NCBI RefSeq assembly: GCF_002902565.1
Contig: NZ_PPRC01000001.1
Span: forward strand, 1-50,915
Length of the DNA: 50,915 bases
Direction: 5' to 3'
Source: Staphylococcus petrasii
Lineage (GTDB): Bacteria; Bacillota; Bacilli; Staphylococcales; Staphylococcaceae
The notes beneath the pieces are model-generated. The model did no database searches. It was given only the letters and a program-made list of their open reading frames with translations, and was not told the origin of the DNA. Below are positions 1 to 9,805 of this stretch, in pieces (the stretch's first letter is position 1; each line of letters opens with the position of its first letter). Both the position numbers and the translations under genes were made by a program.

Positions 1-72
1 ACTTAATACACTTGTGAGAAACGAAATATTGCTTAAATACTGTTAAATAAGGGTTTTTATATAATTTGTTAA

Positions 73-142
73 GATAGTTAAGAAGTATTTAAATTTATAT
101 TTTTTAAATGAATATTGTAAATTACAAATACTTCTTACTATC
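73..142. repeat. imperfect inverted repeat, 17 bp arms
   Basis: Positions 73-90 and 126-142 are reverse complements apart from one extra T in the left arm; the core is AGAAGTATTT against AAATACTTCT. The arms enclose a 35-nt AT-rich loop. There is no U-run on either side that would make it a classical terminator. It may be the remnant of a small mobile or repeat element, or a hairpin at the end of a gene upstream of the window. The first 354 bases hold no complete gene. Confidence 0.5.
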
Positions 143-168
143 AATTATCCATTATCATTCTCAACTAA

Positions 169-294
169 ACATTTGTATTTGATAATAGAGAAGATTTATT
201 TTTTGAAAATGAAGAAGTAAAACATAAGCAAGGAACGTTTATATATAGTGTAGGAGATAAGAAATTGATGGTAAGCACTTGGTACGATTGTTAG
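169..294 (+). pseudogene. possible 3' remnant of an unidentified gene
   Basis: An open frame of 41 codons runs from just after a stop at 166-168 to TAG at 292-294 and ends in the residues LMVSTWYDC. It has no usable start codon near its 5' end and no ribosome binding site, so it cannot be an intact gene. The composition looks protein-like (acidic then basic, aromatic end). I do not recognise the family. It may equally be a chance open frame. Confidence 0.22.
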
Positions 295-315
295 ATTCTC
301 ATCTTAATAAGCATA

Positions 316-345
316 AAGGCCAGGAATCTACGCTATCCTGACCTT
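316..345 (-). terminator. terminator of the hydratase gene
   Basis: A 10-bp stem (316-325 with 336-345, core AAGG.CAGGA / TCCTG.CCTT) whose single imperfect pair is a G-U wobble only when read on the minus strand. This fits termination of the minus-strand gene that stops at 355. Confidence 0.6.
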
Positions 346-354
346 GATATATAA

Positions 355-1134
355 TTAATCTACTACCTCGACTGTAACATTACCAACTTTCTCATATTTA
401 GCAGTGTAAGTGCCTTTTTCTAAATGTAATGGAGAGATAAATGTGCCTGAAGAAATGAATTGTCCTTTTTCTAATTTTTTGCCATGAGCATGCAGTTTTT
501 TGTTTAACCATTTTACTGATTCAATAGGATTACCTAATACTTCACTTGAATGACCTTTTTCAATTTGCTTCTCATCTTTAAATAATTCTAAATTAATGTC
601 TGCAAATTCTTTATATTCTAAAGGTGTAACGCGTTCCCCAACGACAATTAATCCTGTAGCAGTATTGTCTGAAATTAAATCGCCTAATGTGAAATTAGGG
701 AACCAATCTTTATAACGTGCATCTGGGACTTCAATTCCTGCTGCGATTTTTACACTCTCTAAGATAGTTTGATTAGTAGCATCTTCAGGTAAATCAGCAG
801 TTAGTTCGAAAATAATTTCTGGTTCTAATAATGGATCAAAAAGGTTTGATAAAGATACTGTGGCGTTACTTTCAACAACCTGAGTAGATAAGATTGTACC
901 GTAAGCAGGCTCGTGCGTATTAGCTATAGCTTGGGTAGCAGCACTAGTCATACTCACTTTATAACCTTTCACAGTAGCTTTTTCATGTTTTTCAAGTTGT
1001 TCAATTAAATCAACTTGAGTTTTATATGCTTCTTCTTCACTAATGTCATGTGTTTTACTGACAAATTCAATAGGTTTCTTAGAAATAAAAGCTTTGTATA
1101 GGGCGTTTAAAATTTCTTTGTTAGCTTGAGGCAT
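355..1134 (-). CDS. 2-oxopent-4-enoate / 2-oxohepta-3-enedioate hydratase-like protein (FAH superfamily)
   Basis: This 259-residue protein belongs to the fumarylacetoacetate hydrolase superfamily, hydratase branch (HpcG/MhpD-like), which adds water to 2-hydroxy-dienoates using a divalent metal ion. The family signs are the segment LLEPEIIFELTADLP near residue 105, the downstream region AGIEVPDARY, and SVKWLNKKLHAHGKKLEKGQFISSGT near the end. I chose the ATG at 1134 (MPQANKEIL) because AAGGAGAGATATT sits directly before it; an upstream open extension has no such site. No aromatic-degradation genes lie nearby, so the substrate is unknown. Staphylococci carry this gene as a stand-alone next to nfrA. 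It is divergent from nfrA and shares the gap of about 157 bp. Confidence 0.85.
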   Translation of the reverse strand: MPQANKEILNALYKAFISKKPIEFVSKTHDISEEEAYKTQVDLIEQLEKHEKATVKGYKVSMTSAATQAIANTHEPAYGTILSTQVVESNATVSLSNLFDPLLEPEIIFELTADLPEDATNQTILESVKIAAGIEVPDARYKDWFPNFTLGDLISDNTATGLIVVGERVTPLEYKEFADINLELFKDEKQIEKGHSSEVLGNPIESVKWLNKKLHAHGKKLEKGQFISSGTFISPLHLEKGTYTAKYEKVGNVTVEVVD

Positions 1135-1291
1135 AATATCTCTCCTTAAATATCTGAAAATTATTACTATTATGATAACTTTAAAAATACAAGCATGCAA
1201 ATTTTTTATTAAAGAGAGAAAGGTGGCTTTCAAGACAAACACAAGCATAACTTGTTACGATATATTCAGTAGATGATAAGGAGTGAATAAA

Positions 1292-2047
1292 ATGTCAAAT
1301 CATGTTTATGATTTAACTAAAAAACACCATTCAGTAAGAAAATTTAAAGATAAACCTTTAAGTGAAGATATAGTAAAAAAACTAGTCGAAGCTGGACAAA
1401 ATGCTTCTACATCTAGTTATTTACAAACATATTCAATTATTGGTATTGATGATCCTCAAATTAAAGAACAATTAAAAGAAGTTTCAGGTCAATCTCATGT
1501 AGTAAACAATGGCTACTTATTTGTTTTTGTTTTAGACTATTATCGCCATAGTTTAATTAATGAAAAAGTTGATTATAATATGGAAACATCTTTTGAATCA
1601 GCAGAAGGATTATTAGTAGGAGCAATTGACGTTGCTCTTGTTTCTGAAAATATTGCTTTAACAGCTGAAGATATGGGATACGGTATTGTCTATTTAGGTT
1701 CTTTACGTAATGACGTTGGCCGTGTTCGTGAAATTTTAGACTTACCAGAGTATGCTTTTCCTTTATTTGGAATGGCAGTAGGTGAGCCTGCCGATGATGA
1801 AAATGGGGCGCCAAAACCACGTCTACCATTTGAACATGTCTTTCACAAGAATGTTTATAACAGTAATCAAAAACAACAAAATGAAGAATTAAACCAATAT
1901 GATGAAACAGTTAGCAACTATTATAAAGAACGTACAAACGGTGAACGTTCTGAAACTTGGTCACAACAAGTGGCAGGATTTTTAAGTGGAAAAACACGTT
2001 TAGACATGTTGGAACAATTAAATAAAGCAGGTTTAATGAAACGATAA
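1292..2047 (+). CDS. nfrA: NADPH-dependent FMN-containing nitro/flavin oxidoreductase NfrA
   Basis: 251 residues, the usual length for staphylococcal NfrA. It opens with HSVRKFKDKPLSEDIVKKLVEAG, the FMN-binding start of the nitroreductase fold. It continues with the mid-domain AEDMGYGIVYLGSLRNDV and the C-terminal KPRLPFEHVFHKN. The family reduces nitro compounds, flavins and disulfides with NADPH and is linked to the oxidative stress response in S. aureus. The ATG at 1292 is preferred over the GTG at 1283, because the GTG lies inside the ribosome binding site AAGGAG (1278-1283). It stands alone and is closed by a strong terminator shared with convergent tcyP. Confidence 0.93.
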   Translation: MSNHVYDLTKKHHSVRKFKDKPLSEDIVKKLVEAGQNASTSSYLQTYSIIGIDDPQIKEQLKEVSGQSHVVNNGYLFVFVLDYYRHSLINEKVDYNMETSFESAEGLLVGAIDVALVSENIALTAEDMGYGIVYLGSLRNDVGRVREILDLPEYAFPLFGMAVGEPADDENGAPKPRLPFEHVFHKNVYNSNQKQQNEELNQYDETVSNYYKERTNGERSETWSQQVAGFLSGKTRLDMLEQLNKAGLMKR

Positions 2048-2064
2048 GGCTATTATAAATAAAG

Positions 2065-2119
2065 AAGCGTAGCTCAATCATTCTAATATATTAATCATAC
2101 TAGAATGTTGGCTACGCTT
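2065..2119. terminator. bidirectional terminator between nfrA and tcyP
   Basis: A long hairpin with arms AAGCGTAGC and GCTACGCTT and an inner stem CATTCTA/TAGAATG. A T-run follows on the plus strand, and A/T-rich sequence lies on the other side. It serves two convergent genes. Confidence 0.85.
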
Positions 2120-2134
2120 TTTAATACCTATTAA

Positions 2135-3523
2135 TTATTGAGTAGATAAGTCTCCATAATGATTTGAATTAAATTTCTCTTTATCGAGGTTACCAGTTAA
2201 TTTAGCTGTACCAGTACCTGCTAGTATCGAATCATTAACGTTCAGAGCAGTTCGTCCCATATCAATAATTGGTTCAATTGAAATAAGTACACCGGCTAAA
2301 GCGACTGGAAGGTTAAGCGTTGATAGTACAAGAATAGATGCAAATGTTGCACCGCCACCTACACCAGCTACACCAAATGAACTAATTACTACTACACCAA
2401 TAAGAGTCAAAATAAATGGTAAATCTACATCAACTTTAGCTACTGGCGCTACCATGATAGCTAACATAGCTGGATAAATTCCTGCACAACCATTTTGGCC
2501 AATTGATAAACCAAATGAGGCAGAGAAGTTAGCAATACCATCTGGTACACCTAAACGTTGTGTTTGTGTTTGGATGTTTAATGGTAGTGCACCTGCGCTT
2601 GATCTTGATGTGAAAGCGAAGATAAGCACTTCAAACGTCTTTTTAACATAGCGAACAGGATTTATTCCCATAATTGTTAAAATAATTAAATGAATAATAT
2701 ACATTGTTATTAAAGCAGCATATGAAGCAATCATAAATTTACCTAATGTCCAAATCGCTGCAAAATCACTTGTAGCAATAGTTGAAGCCATAATCGCTAT
2801 AATACCATATGGAGTTAAGCGTAAAACAAAAGTAACGATTGACATTACTAATGAATAAATAGCATCAATACCACGTTTTAACAAGCTACCATTTTCAGGT
2901 TGTTTGCGTGCTACACGTAAATATGCAAAACCTACAAATATCGCAAATATTACTACCGCAATTGTAGAAGTAGTTCGTTGACCAGTGAAGTCTAAGAACG
3001 GATTGCTTGGTAATAATTCTAAGATTTGTTGAGGTAAAGTGTTAGCTGTTATATCTTTAGCTTTACTGCTGATTTCACTTCCGCGAGCATTTTCAGCGCT
3101 ACCTAAATCAATACTTGATGCATCTAAACCAAATACAATGGCATAAAAAATTCCTACTATAGCCGCGATAGCTACAGTACCAATTAAGAACATAAAAATA
3201 TAAGAACCAATTTTAGCGAATTTATCCCCAATTTGTATCTTACTAAATGCAGAAACGATTGAAATAAATATTAAAGGCATAACAATCATTTGTAATAAAG
3301 CAACATAACCGTCGCCTACAATACTGAACCAATCCGTTGTTGTTTCAAGTACTTTTGAATTAACACCATAAATTAAATGTAAAGCAATACCAAACACAAT
3401 TCCTAAGCCTAAAGCTGTAAATACACGTTTAGGGAAGGAAACATGTTTTTTTGCCATAAAGAATAAGCCAATAAGAAAGGCAATCATTATGACAATGTTA
3501 ATAACTGTAAAAAAAGTCCCCAT
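2135..3523 (-). CDS. tcyP: L-cystine:Na+/H+ symporter TcyP (DAACS family)
   Basis: 462 residues with about eight to ten hydrophobic segments, typical of the dicarboxylate/amino acid:cation symporter family. The conserved reentrant-loop region TSRSSAGALPLNIQTQTQRLGVP (about residues 304-326) and the C-terminal VGGGATFASILVLSTLNLPVALAGVLISIEPIIDMGRTALNVNDSI are both present. The last carries the substrate- and sodium-binding DMGRTALNVND motif. In S. aureus the orthologue TcyP is a main cystine importer controlled by CymR. AAAGGAG lies 8 nt before the ATG. A possible CymR half-site lies just upstream. The imported cystine feeds the mccAB pathway encoded elsewhere in this window. Confidence 0.93.
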   Translation of the reverse strand: MGTFFTVINIVIMIAFLIGLFFMAKKHVSFPKRVFTALGLGIVFGIALHLIYGVNSKVLETTTDWFSIVGDGYVALLQMIVMPLIFISIVSAFSKIQIGDKFAKIGSYIFMFLIGTVAIAAIVGIFYAIVFGLDASSIDLGSAENARGSEISSKAKDITANTLPQQILELLPSNPFLDFTGQRTTSTIAVVIFAIFVGFAYLRVARKQPENGSLLKRGIDAIYSLVMSIVTFVLRLTPYGIIAIMASTIATSDFAAIWTLGKFMIASYAALITMYIIHLIILTIMGINPVRYVKKTFEVLIFAFTSRSSAGALPLNIQTQTQRLGVPDGIANFSASFGLSIGQNGCAGIYPAMLAIMVAPVAKVDVDLPFILTLIGVVVISSFGVAGVGGGATFASILVLSTLNLPVALAGVLISIEPIIDMGRTALNVNDSILAGTGTAKLTGNLDKEKFNSNHYGDLSTQ

Positions 3524-3548
3524 AAAGCGAATCTCCTTTGATGTAATT

Positions 3549-3557
3549 TAATTCCGA
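3549..3557 (-). promoter_or_regulatory. possible CymR half-site upstream of tcyP
   Basis: Read on the minus strand this is TCGGAATTA, which fits the conserved right half (TMGGAATTW) of the CymR operator known from Bacillus. The left half of the motif fits poorly. CymR control of tcyP is known in S. aureus, so the place is right, but the match is partial. Confidence 0.3.
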
Positions 3558-3674
3558 TTTACTTAATAAGGATAGTATTGTTTTAATATTATTTCAATAG
3601 CTTATAATAAAAAATAAAATTATATTTATTAAAAATGTAGTTCGAATAAAATTTTAATACCTAAATTTTTATTT

Positions 3675-3713
3675 TCGAAAAGAAAAAACCACAGTCCTTA
3701 TAGACTATGGTTT
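3675..3713 (-). terminator. terminator of the coiled-coil DNA-binding protein gene
   Basis: A stem of 3686-3696 with 3703-3713 (AAACC.AGTC against GACT.GGTTT) around a 6-nt loop. On the minus strand it is followed by a run of six U and more U-rich sequence. It lies 16 nt after the stop at 3729. Confidence 0.8.
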
Positions 3714-3728
3714 GAATTAAACTATATA

Positions 3729-4358
3729 TTAAAGATTAAATAATCTAGCTAGAAAACCTTTTTTCTCTGTTGAAGATCTATTCATTGAAGCTGTATTTTT
3801 AATCGCTTCTTGGTTATTATCGTTAATCTCTTTAACTAAATCATTTTTAGTGTATTCAGATTGCTCTTTTTGAGCATTTTGAATAGCTTCTTGAGACGTT
3901 TGAATCGCTTGTAAAGATTGATTATTAGCTTCAAGTTTATTAGTAATTTGACTTTGAAGTTCTTTTAATTCATTTTGTTGTTGGTGGACTTGACTAATCA
4001 TTTGCCCAAGCATTTGACGTTCTTCACGCATTTTTTGAATTTCATTACGTAAGTCGTCTACTAATTGAGCCACGCTATTATCAGCAGGTAATTGTTCATT
4101 GTCTTCTTTAACGATGACTTGTAAAAAATCTTTTTCTTTTTCTAATTCTTCAAACGCTAAATCATAACTATTAGTTTGTTTAACTTTCTCCGCGATATCC
4201 TGGAATAATTCGATATCTTCTTCTTTAAAATCAGTGGCTTCACGACCACGATATTCTGTCTTGCTAAGTTGATAACCACGTTCTTCTAAATGTTGCACAA
4301 TTTTACGGACTTGTTTTTCACTTAGGTCGACACGTTGAGCGAATTCTTTAGTTAACAT
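3729..4358 (-). CDS. HTH / coiled-coil protein with amphipathic C-terminus (RocS-like architecture)
   Basis: 209 residues in three parts. Residues 1-50 form a winged or MerR-like helix-turn-helix (FAQRVDLSEKQVRKIVQHLEERGY, then a TEYRGREATDF hairpin). Residues about 95-175 form a long glutamine-rich coiled coil. The last residues, KKGFLARLFNL, make a short positively charged amphipathic helix of the kind that binds membranes. This resembles RocS of Streptococcus pneumoniae, a chromosome segregation factor with an N-terminal HTH and a C-terminal amphipathic helix. Sequence homology to RocS is not shown here; only the architecture is. It is conserved in staphylococci between tcyP and xpt. AAAGGAC lies 8 nt before the ATG. 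It has its own terminator and repeat-rich upstream DNA, so it is probably monocistronic. Confidence 0.75.
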   Translation of the reverse strand: MLTKEFAQRVDLSEKQVRKIVQHLEERGYQLSKTEYRGREATDFKEEDIELFQDIAEKVKQTNSYDLAFEELEKEKDFLQVIVKEDNEQLPADNSVAQLVDDLRNEIQKMREERQMLGQMISQVHQQQNELKELQSQITNKLEANNQSLQAIQTSQEAIQNAQKEQSEYTKNDLVKEINDNNQEAIKNTASMNRSSTEKKGFLARLFNL

Positions 4359-4391
4359 AGCTGAAAGTCCTTTCGTTTCTATATTTATTTA

Positions 4392-4426
4392 CACTGACGT
4401 CGGTCTTCGGTCAGTGACGCGTCAGT
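4392..4426. promoter_or_regulatory. overlapping inverted repeats upstream of the HTH gene
   Basis: CACTGAC (4392-4398) pairs with GTCAGTG (4410-4416). The right arm runs on into a second palindrome, ACTGACGCGTCAGT-like, around 4413-4426. So TGAC/GTCA half-sites occur four times within 35 bp. The position, about 35-70 bp before the HTH gene start, fits an operator, possibly for autoregulation by that HTH protein. The regulator is inferred. Confidence 0.4.
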
Positions 4427-4476
4427 CTAACCTTGCTATTTAGTTTAACCCTTTATATCGCTCATTTCAAGTGTTC

Positions 4477-5142
4477 TTATAGAGGCAAGCGTAAATTCAT
4501 ACGTTCTAAGAGGGGATAAATAATATCTCTCGAAATGCCATTTGCAAAGACGTACTTAAGAATGTAATTTGATTTAACACTTGCTGGGTAAATATCCTTC
4601 GTTAATTCAATATTTGATTTAATAAATAAATCAACTTCAAATGGAGAAGTTTCATGCGAATAGTTAGGATGTAAGTATTCGATTTCGCTTTGCTTTTCAA
4701 AACCATTAGTTAAAAGCGAATGCACACGTTTTTCTAATAACGCTTCATTCTGATCATTATTATCTATTTCTTTAGGGACTTCGACCATTATAAAATTAAT
4801 ATCTCTGGAATGAACTTTATTAGAAAGTTTATTTAATTGAATTTCGATTTCTTGAAGCGTTTCTGAAATTATTTCATCGTGACTAGCATTATTTATAGCT
4901 AGTAAGTGAATTAAGAATGCCGAGTTCGTTGTCGCTTCATAATGGGCAGTCGTTATGCTAACTACTTCTTCCTCATCCAAGCCTACAATGAAAGCATAAT
5001 CATTTTCAGTTTTATTGTTTTGCAAAGATTTTTTTACTATTGAGCTATCTTCGTAAAAATCAATATCGAGTTGCTTATTGTAAAAATCTACTGCCTTGTT
5101 AAAATAGTCGTCGTTAAAAGATTGGATAGTATGAAATTTCAT
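4477..5142 (-). CDS. hypothetical protein, possible GNAT fold
   Basis: 221 residues; I do not recognise a named family. The order of elements (a central strand DYAFIVGLDEEEVVSITTAHYE, a strand AFLIHLLAI, a helix EIISETLQEIEIQLNKL, a strand INFIMVEVP and a later SLLTNGFEKQSEIEYLHP) resembles the acetyltransferase (GNAT) fold, where the strand before the last is followed by a GF turn. The canonical R/QxxGxG/A acetyl-CoA loop is not evident, so activity is doubtful. The ATG at 5142 follows a G-rich site (GGGGGGTG); a longer open extension to 5268 has no site. It lies between the stress-protein gene and the HTH gene, all on the minus strand, but terminators separate the units. Confidence 0.6.
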   Translation of the reverse strand: MKFHTIQSFNDDYFNKAVDFYNKQLDIDFYEDSSIVKKSLQNNKTENDYAFIVGLDEEEVVSITTAHYEATTNSAFLIHLLAINNASHDEIISETLQEIEIQLNKLSNKVHSRDINFIMVEVPKEIDNNDQNEALLEKRVHSLLTNGFEKQSEIEYLHPNYSHETSPFEVDLFIKSNIELTKDIYPASVKSNYILKYVFANGISRDIIYPLLERMNLRLPL

Positions 5143-5230
5143 AATGTCACCCCCCACAATTTTTTGTTTTAGTATAGCACATTTGTAAAGTAGGCTATCA
5201 TTAAGAAAAACGTAAATATTAATGACAATT

Positions 5231-5277
5231 AAAAAAACACCGCAAAACAGACTTAAATATAAGCTCATTTTACGGTG
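5231..5277 (-). terminator. terminator of the general stress protein gene
   Basis: A 10-bp stem, 5238-5247 (CACCGCAAAA) with 5268-5277 (TTTTACGGTG). The one odd pair is G-U when transcribed on the minus strand, and a run of seven U follows on that strand. Confidence 0.8.
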
Positions 5278-5303
5278 ATAAATAATTAAGTTTTTAGGTT
5301 ATC

Positions 5304-5711
5304 TTATGATTTTGGACCTTTAGATTCATTTGCATAATGAGTAATATCAACTTCTTCATAAGCAGAGTTATTTTCTTCTACTTCATCATGAGAACTGTTA
5401 TCTTTATTAGCAACAATTAAAATTCTGTCATTAAGTACTTCTTTTTTGTACTTTTCTAATTGATCGTCAGATAATTTATAGCGAGTTAAAACTGTTTCTT
5501 CCCCGTCTTCGCCTGTAAGTAATCTAGACATACGGTCGCTAAACGAACCACTTGTAGCCATTAGTGTAATTTGAGAATCATGTAAGTCGTCTAAATGTAA
5601 TTTAGTTTTACTTACAACAGTTAATTCATTTTCTGAATAGCCTTCAGCTTTCTTCTTATCAATAACGTTATAAATTTCATCTTGATTATCTACTACTGTA
5701 ATATCTGGCAT
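5304..5711 (-). CDS. general stress protein 17M/YflT-like
   Basis: 135 residues. The N-terminal 95 residues ([31 protein letters not shown], later [19 protein letters not shown]) match the general stress protein 17M (YflT) domain, a small alpha/beta fold found in several sigma-B-controlled proteins. The C-terminal tail is acidic and low in complexity. The biochemical role of the family is unknown. GGAGGGCG precedes the ATG. A well-formed sigma-B promoter lies 41 bp upstream (5752-5776), which supports induction by heat, salt or stationary phase. It is monocistronic, with its own terminator. Confidence 0.85.
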   Translation of the reverse strand: MPDITVVDNQDEIYNVIDKKKAEGYSENELTVVSKTKLHLDDLHDSQITLMATSGSFSDRMSRLLTGEDGEETVLTRYKLSDDQLEKYKKEVLNDRILIVANKDNSSHDEVEENNSAYEEVDITHYANESKGPKS

Positions 5712-5751
5712 ATTCTTCGCCCTCCAATTTCGTCCTACTTTTAATAAAAAT

Positions 5752-5776
5752 ATACCCTAATGAATGTTTATAAAAC
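5752..5776 (-). promoter_or_regulatory. sigma-B promoter of the general stress protein gene
   Basis: On the minus strand GTTTTA (5776-5771) is followed by 13 nt and then GGGTAT (5757-5752). The sigma-B consensus is GTTTAA-N12-15-GGGTAT, so only one base differs. It faces the general stress protein gene. Confidence 0.8.
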
Positions 5777-5895
5777 TAATCTACAATAATTATATAATTA
5801 AATGAGAATAGTTTACAAATATAGGTAGACATCATTCAATGAAACGCTTACATCTACAAATGCTATCATATTAGGCTTTATCTCTTTTTCAAATA

Positions 5896-5924
5896 TTGAA
5901 AAGAACGCAAAAATTTGCTATTAT
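5896..5924 (+). promoter_or_regulatory. sigma-A promoter of the xpt-pbuX-guaBA operon
   Basis: TTGAAA (5896-5901), a 17-nt spacer and TATTAT (5919-5924). Transcription would start near 5931, about 12 nt before the guanine aptamer. Confidence 0.75.
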
Positions 5925-5942
5925 CAATAATAATTTATATCG

Positions 5943-6010
5943 CTCATATAATCTAAAGAATATGGCTTTAGGAGTTTCTACCATGTTGCCGCAAACGACA
6001 TGACTATGAG
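5943..6010 (+). promoter_or_regulatory. guanine riboswitch aptamer (purine class)
   Basis: All three helices can be drawn. P1 is CTCATA (5945-region) with TATGAG (6005-6010). P2 is CTAAAG with CTTTAG. P3 is CATGTTG with CGACATG. The conserved loop and junction words TATGG and GTTTCTACC are present. The base that pairs with the ligand, in the word GACTATG near the 3' end, is C, which specifies guanine/hypoxanthine rather than adenine. Binding of guanine is expected to lower expression of xpt-pbuX-guaB-guaA. Confidence 0.93.
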
Positions 6011-6213
6011 TACAGTACAATATAATTCAAGGAAAGACGTTTTTAAATGGTCACCTAGAAATACTACATATAGCATTGTTTAACTTTGGAAGCAGGTATA
6101 TAGCTACAGCTTTTCTATGAGATTGAACAAATTATATTTTAAAGTGGTTTTAGAGTGATACATTTAAACTAATCGCTATTTAAGTGTTTATCCTACGATG
6201 TATTGCCTGTTCA

Positions 6214-6257
6214 CTCATAGATCCTGAAACTTTTCAAAGTTTTAGGATTTTTTTGTA
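6214..6257 (+). terminator. riboswitch-linked intrinsic terminator before xpt
   Basis: A stem ATCCTGAAACTT / AAGTTTTAGGAT (6221-6248) with a short TTCA-type loop, followed by a run of seven T. Just before it, CTCATAG (6214-6220) is complementary to the 3' strand of riboswitch P1 (CTATGAG, 6004-6010). It is also complementary to a second CTATGAG at 6115-6121. This allows alternative pairings that may control termination. The linker of about 200 nt between aptamer and terminator contains no gene. Confidence 0.75.
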
Positions 6258-6279
6258 TATATTTTGAGGAGGTTTTAAA

Positions 6280-6857
6280 GTGGAATCGCTTAGACAGAAA
6301 GTCAAAGAGGATGGCGTCGTAATTGATGAAAAGATATTAAAAGTTGATGGTTTTCTTAATCATCAAATTGATGCAAAGTTAATGTATGAAGTTGGTAAAA
6401 CTTTTTACGATCAATTTAAAGATAAAGGTATTACTAAAATTTTAACGATTGAAGCGTCAGGTATCGCGCCAGCAATTATGGCTTCACTACATTTTGACGT
6501 GCCTTGTTTATTTGCTAAAAAAGCAAAACCAAGCACATTGAAAGATGGATTTTATAGTACGGATATTCACTCATTTACTAAGAATAAAACGAGTACGGTT
6601 ATCGTATCTGAAGAATTTTTAGGTGAAAATGATAAAGTCTTAATTATCGATGACTTTTTAGCTAATGGAGATGCATCTTTAGGTTTATATGATATTGCAC
6701 AACAAGCCAAAGCTGAAACAGTAGGTGTTGGTATTGTTGTTGAAAAGAGTTTCCAAGATGGACGACAAAGATTAGAAGAAGCAGGTTTAACAGTTTCTTC
6801 ATTATGTAAAGTAGCTTCTCTTAAAGGAAACAAAGTTACTTTACTAGGTGACGATGA

Positions 6858-6861
<4 letters not shown>
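6280..6861 (+). CDS. xpt: xanthine phosphoribosyltransferase
   Basis: 193 residues, as usual for Xpt. The enzyme joins xanthine (also guanine in part) to PRPP to give XMP, in purine salvage in the cytosol. The PRPP-binding loop is LIIDDFLANGDA at residues 121-132. The N-terminal hood MESLRQKVKEDGVVIDEKILKVDGF and IEASGIAPAI (58-67) are typical. The start is GTG at 6280, 6 nt after the strong site GAGGAGGT. It is the first gene of the operon behind the guanine riboswitch, and its end overlaps the pbuX start by 4 nt (ATGA), so the two are translationally coupled. Confidence 0.96.
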
Positions 6862-9631
<2,770 letters not shown>

Positions 9632-9672
9632 TTTAGAGTGAAATTGCTAGGTAGTCTTGTGAGATAAAATTA

Positions 9673-9766
9673 AGAGAACGCTTTTCAATTCTCATGCGTC
9701 TGTAAAATAGGTTGTTCATTTTCAAAAAATAACTTAAAAAGTGCGCGTGGGGGAAAGCGTTTCTCT
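9673..9766 (+). other. long-range inverted repeat between guaB and guaA
   Basis: AGAGAACGCTTT (9673-9684) is complementary to AAAGCGTTTCTCT (9754-9766) apart from one bulged T. The arms enclose about 70 nt. There is no T-run behind it. It could fold the intercistronic mRNA and set the relative expression of guaB and guaA or a processing site; this is inference. Confidence 0.35.
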
Positions 9767-9805
9767 ATTATTTACATAAAATCAATTAAAAGGAGCTTCA
9801 CAATT

